This document shows, piece after piece, positions 62,701 to 64,000 of a DNA stretch of 64,000 nt. The DNA comes from Phytophthora sp. 'mugwort' (lineage: Eukaryota > Oomycota > Peronosporomycetes > Peronosporales > Peronosporaceae), in contig JAUCEF010000008.1 in assembly GCA_033558025.1 (NCBI GenBank), forward strand, positions 3,348,001 to 3,412,000, given 5' to 3'. The notes under the pieces were generated by a model, which worked only from the letters and a program-made list of their open reading frames with translations, did no database searches and was not told where the DNA came from. Position 1 is the stretch's first letter, and every line of letters begins with the position of its first letter. Both the position numbers and the translations under genes were made by a program.

Positions 62701-63370
62701 CACGTTTCATGGATTGGAGGAGCTGAACGGTTCTTGCGAGAAAATTATGAAGAAACGTCGTCTCAAAAACAATAATCCGATCCATCTGTCCATTGCTACC
62801 TGTCAGCTTGATAAGCTACGCATGCTCGAGTTCTACTACGATTGCATTGACTTCTACTTCGATCGATCCTACTTCCAGTATCAAGCGATGGACACGGACT
62901 ATGCCTACATTGCGTTCACTTGCGATATTACATTCCAGGAGTGCATCAAACCTGAGCTACGTGATGACTTCAAACATCACAAGTACGATTGGTTCCCGCG
63001 CAACTATAACACGGAAGCAGCTAAGTTTGACCGGTCGAACCCTTGGTCTATTCAAGGATGAATGATCAGGCATATTATGGTCTAACTCTCGAGTAAGAAC
63101 TATATTTGCTATCTCCCAGACGAGTAGTACAAGGTGAAGGCTTCAGCTAAGGGTGTGCAGCAGAGTCGTGGTCGCAATGAGGATGTGCTCAACCCTTTGG
63201 GATTTGAGTCTGTTGCTCGCGACCGTATCACTCTTCGGGGTACTTACAAGGTCTTTAGGCTGTCAAAACAAACTAAATCAATCATCATATACAGTCAGAC
63301 CAAATCATATTTCTACGACAAGCGACAAGTGCTTGAGGATGGAATTAGAACCATCGCACTTGACATTTAG
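59787..63370 (+). pseudogene. Polinton/Maverick-type DNA polymerase B, decayed
   Basis: In order on plus: an N-terminal part (to about 60247); NHALYIKNIDMLQSKYQCPK with CEMVFVSDDKLKNHKRNQC (C2HC finger typical of Polinton PolB); an exonuclease-like DFEAIL (60645); FLPSL-like YDINLVKSDL and MLDISDYVPAGANYEKYL with FPYDYIKAFEVL (61080-61350); SLPGLPEKGMY (61580); IIGYDANALYL (polymerase motif A, 62090); KLVGNPAFGRSG (motif B, 62600); MDTDYAYIAF (motif C, 62888); and YFYDKRQVLEDGI near the end (63310). At least ten frame breaks. This is the protein-primed PolB type. It is a dead relic of a large self-replicating DNA transposon. Confidence 0.75.
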
Positions 63371-63419
63371 ACGTTCTCCAACCTATCAGGTGTTTTTGTT
63401 TGAATATTATATATGAATC

Positions 63420-64000
63420 ATGAGCGCGAGGTCGCTGATCACACGCATAAGTGCGAGCGAACAGCTCAATGAGGTACTAAGCAAACTATACTACAACCCC
63501 AAAACTGGTTATGTTGGGGCTCAAGCGCTTTATCAGAAAACTCGAGAGAGAGATCCTAAAATGACGTTAAGGAATGTGAAGTATTGGTAAGCTATTCAGC
63601 CGGATATTCAGCGATTTCAAGACCAAAAGAAGAGCTTCGATGTATTGAAGAATGCCTCTCATAACACAAACTCCTGGTAGATCTTGCTTTCAGGGGGAAA
63701 CAACCGATTCTGACTGGTATCAAAATTAACTCCCGCATCGGCCACGCAAAGCGCTTGATGAACAAGACTGAGACTACCAAAAGGACCACACATTTCAATT
63801 AAACCTATAGATTAACAGCCCTCAAAGTGTTTGTTCGACTCCACAAAGTTGATATTTTAACAAGCGATAATGGTAGTGAATTTAATATTGAGCAAGCTCA
63901 TAATTTTCTTAAAGCCGACAGATAGAACATTTCAACAACGAGGCAGGTGATCATGGAACTATGGTCAAATTGAACGATTCCACCGTACTATAAAGCAGAG
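63420..64000 (+). pseudogene. Polinton/Maverick-type integrase, decayed, cut by window end
   Basis: N-terminal block LSKLYYNPKTGYVGAQALYQ with MTLRNVKYW then a stop (about 63475-63590) matches the Polinton integrase start. The catalytic core is partly present: VDILTSDNGSEFNIEQA (second Asp, 63855) and YGQIERFHRTIK (Glu, 63960-63995). Lies directly after PolB in the same direction, as in Polintons. The C-terminal part would lie beyond base 64000. Confidence 0.7.

Overview
The window looks like the nuclear genome of an oomycete, most likely Phytophthora or a close relative. This is inferred from the mix of transposon families, the short introns (47 to about 160 bp), and the membrane-anchored glycosyltransferase paralogs. 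No species can be named from sequence alone. Most of the 64 kb is a transposon graveyard. Ordinary host genes lie mainly between 34.5 and 55.0 kb. || Layout. 0-1.9 kb: minus-strand Ty3/gypsy gag remnant with an LTR, then a hAT C-terminal scrap. 2.0-7.9 kb: a MULE with ~156-bp terminal inverted repeats and a 9-bp target duplication (8/9 match), carrying a broken MULE transposase and a PIF/Harbinger gene pair. 8.5-10.7 kb: minus-strand copia remnant. 10.7-11.8 kb: ten 115-bp tandem repeats. 12.1 kb: tRNA-Arg(TCG). 13.35-18.10 kb: a complete but mutated copia whose LTRs carry a tRNA-like segment, next to a Ulp1-like protease pseudogene (18.1-19.2 kb). 19.9-34.4 kb: pieces of Tc1/mariner, Helitron, a second copia, piggyBac, MULE, pogo, fold-back MITE and gypsy elements, plus a second identical tRNA-Arg. 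|| Host genes. LicD/fukutin-like membrane protein (34.5-35.5), secreted GH78 alpha-L-rhamnosidase (35.7-37.9), PX-domain protein (38.5-39.1), a small three-exon gene of unknown function (39.3-39.8), and a tight array of six type II membrane GT-B glycosyltransferase paralogs (39.8-55.0). Of the six, B, E and F are intact, and A, C and D are pseudogenes. Copies B and E share one phase-1 intron, which F lacks. A 4.83-kb MULE carrying a Ulp1 cysteine protease sits between copies A and B, flanked by a perfect 9-bp target duplication; it lies about 170 bp upstream of the start codon of copy A. || 55.2-64 kb: a Myb/SANT-like accessory ORF, a broken hAT transposase, a second PIF/Harbinger transposase remnant, a gypsy LTR of the family seen at the left edge, and a decayed Polinton/Maverick (protein-primed type DNA polymerase B followed by a retroviral-like integrase) running off the right end. 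|| How the genes may work together: LicD-like, rhamnosidase and glycosyltransferase genes next to each other suggest surface or secreted glycan work. Their proximity may be chance.
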